A stretch of DNA of 64,000 bases from Saprospiraceae bacterium (GTDB lineage: Bacteria; Bacteroidota; Bacteroidia; Chitinophagales; Saprospiraceae): assembly GCA_022841345.1 (NCBI GenBank), contig JALHRR010000005.1:101849-165848 (forward strand), read 5' to 3'. Both the position numbers and the translations under genes were made by a program. How positions within the stretch are numbered: position 1 is the stretch's first letter; each line of letters opens with the position of its first letter. The notes below the pieces were generated by a model. That model was not told the DNA's origin, ran no database searches, and worked only from the letters and a program-made list of their open reading frames with translations. This document shows positions 63,661 to 64,000 of this stretch, piece by piece.

Positions 63661-63745
63661 AATTTGCGAAGCGCGCCTAGGGCGCTTTAGTGGATTCAAC
63701 ACGCACGGTGTGTGAGCATCGGCATCGGCTGTGCCTCGCTCGTGT
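63661..63745 (+). repeat. GC-rich repeat R4, copy 2
   Basis: GCGCCTAGGGCGCTTTAGTGG, AACACG-ACGGTGTGTGAGCATCGG and GCTGTGCCTCGCTCGT, matching the 61130 copy except for a short insertion of ATCGGC. It follows the M28 gene. Confidence 0.7.
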
Positions 63746-63753
63746 GCTGCTTT

Positions 63754-63835
63754 GCGGCCTACGGCCGCGCGGGATGTGGTTCACTTCGTTCACGGGATGT
63801 GTAACAGCCTTTGATCGCCAAAGGCGATCAAAAAA
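63754..63835 (+). repeat. Hairpin-rich GC stretch with doubled GGGATGTG
   Basis: It contains GCGGCC-TAC-GGCCGC, then GGGATGTG twice around TTCACTTCGTTCAC, then a nine-pair stem TTGATCGCC / GGCGATCAA. The remainder to 63973 is AT-rich and should contain the promoter of the next gene; TATATTTG at about 63929 matches the -7 consensus. Confidence 0.5.
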
Positions 63836-63973
63836 CATACAATTTCAAATCCCTCACCGGGGCTGTTAGCCAAAAGCTAAAGGCCTGAGGTTAGGACACA
63901 TCTAATTATATATTATAAATAAATGTTATATTTGTGTAAAATAATGTATTTGTACAAAAAAATATAACAAACC

Positions 63974-64000
63974 ATGAAAACTACAACATCAACCAGCTTG
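63974..64000 (+). CDS. Start of an unidentified gene, cut by the window end
   Basis: ATG at 63974 followed by codons for KTTTSTSL to the end of the window. Only nine residues can be seen, so nothing can be said about the product. The AT-rich upstream region with a TATATTTG box supports a start here. Confidence 0.4.

Overview
The window comes from a Bacteroidota chromosome, most likely of the Saprospiria/Chitinophagia type; that placement is inferred from gene content, not from a database search. The evidence is eight proteins with type IX secretion (T9SS) C-terminal sorting domains, a SusC/SusD pair, a class II HMG-CoA reductase mevalonate cluster with a GYDIA-type GHMP kinase, DUF5606, a Bacteroidota-type 30-residue AURKAIP1/COX24-like basic protein, -7 promoter boxes of the TAnnTTTG kind, and no Shine-Dalgarno-like sites before most starts. 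No rRNA, tRNA, phage, insertion sequence or CRISPR was seen.

Layout. Bases 1-31100 are dominated by secreted carbohydrate-active and surface proteins: a truncated GH13 alpha-amylase with a T9SS domain, a tricorn-like S41 protease, a periplasmic GH13 enzyme, two GH53 endo-galactanases, three tandem T9SS proteins of unknown function, an esterase, and an alpha-glucan-type SusC/SusD pair divergent from a five-module SusE/SusF-like T9SS protein. Bases 31200-37900 hold a minus-strand housekeeping block: HU, a TPR protein, a 30-residue ribosomal-type protein, RNase G, then fni-mvaA-GHMP kinase. Bases 38200-46800 hold rplM-rpsI-rpsB-tsf-pyrH, a GH3-type adenylating enzyme, recO and PBP1A. Bases 47300-56400 hold a fused 2-oxoacid dehydrogenase E1, DUF5606, pth, a UDP-glucuronate decarboxylase, and kdtA with an hldE-like heptose kinase for LPS inner core. 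Bases 56500-63600 hold two related T9SS proteins, a secreted protein of unknown function and an M28 peptidase.

The gaps between genes are unusual. They carry at least six families of dispersed repeats. The most striking, called R1 here, has five copies. Each is a chain of four or five hairpins separated by a short constant linker close to ACATCACC. The hairpin stems have different sequences in different copies but remain complementary, so folding is conserved while sequence is not. Every R1 copy lies beyond the stop codon of a gene and in the same orientation as that gene. R2 (three copies of about 280 bases) and R3 also contain hairpins whose stems vary with pairing kept. This structured 3'-flanking repeat system is the best candidate for something undescribed.

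How the genes work together: the SusC/SusD/SusF-like cluster and the two GH13 enzymes look like uptake and hydrolysis of starch- or maltodextrin-type glucan, with the GH53 pair adding beta-1,4-galactan cleavage. T9SS-exported surface proteins, the large protease and the M28 peptidase point to a polymer-degrading lifestyle.
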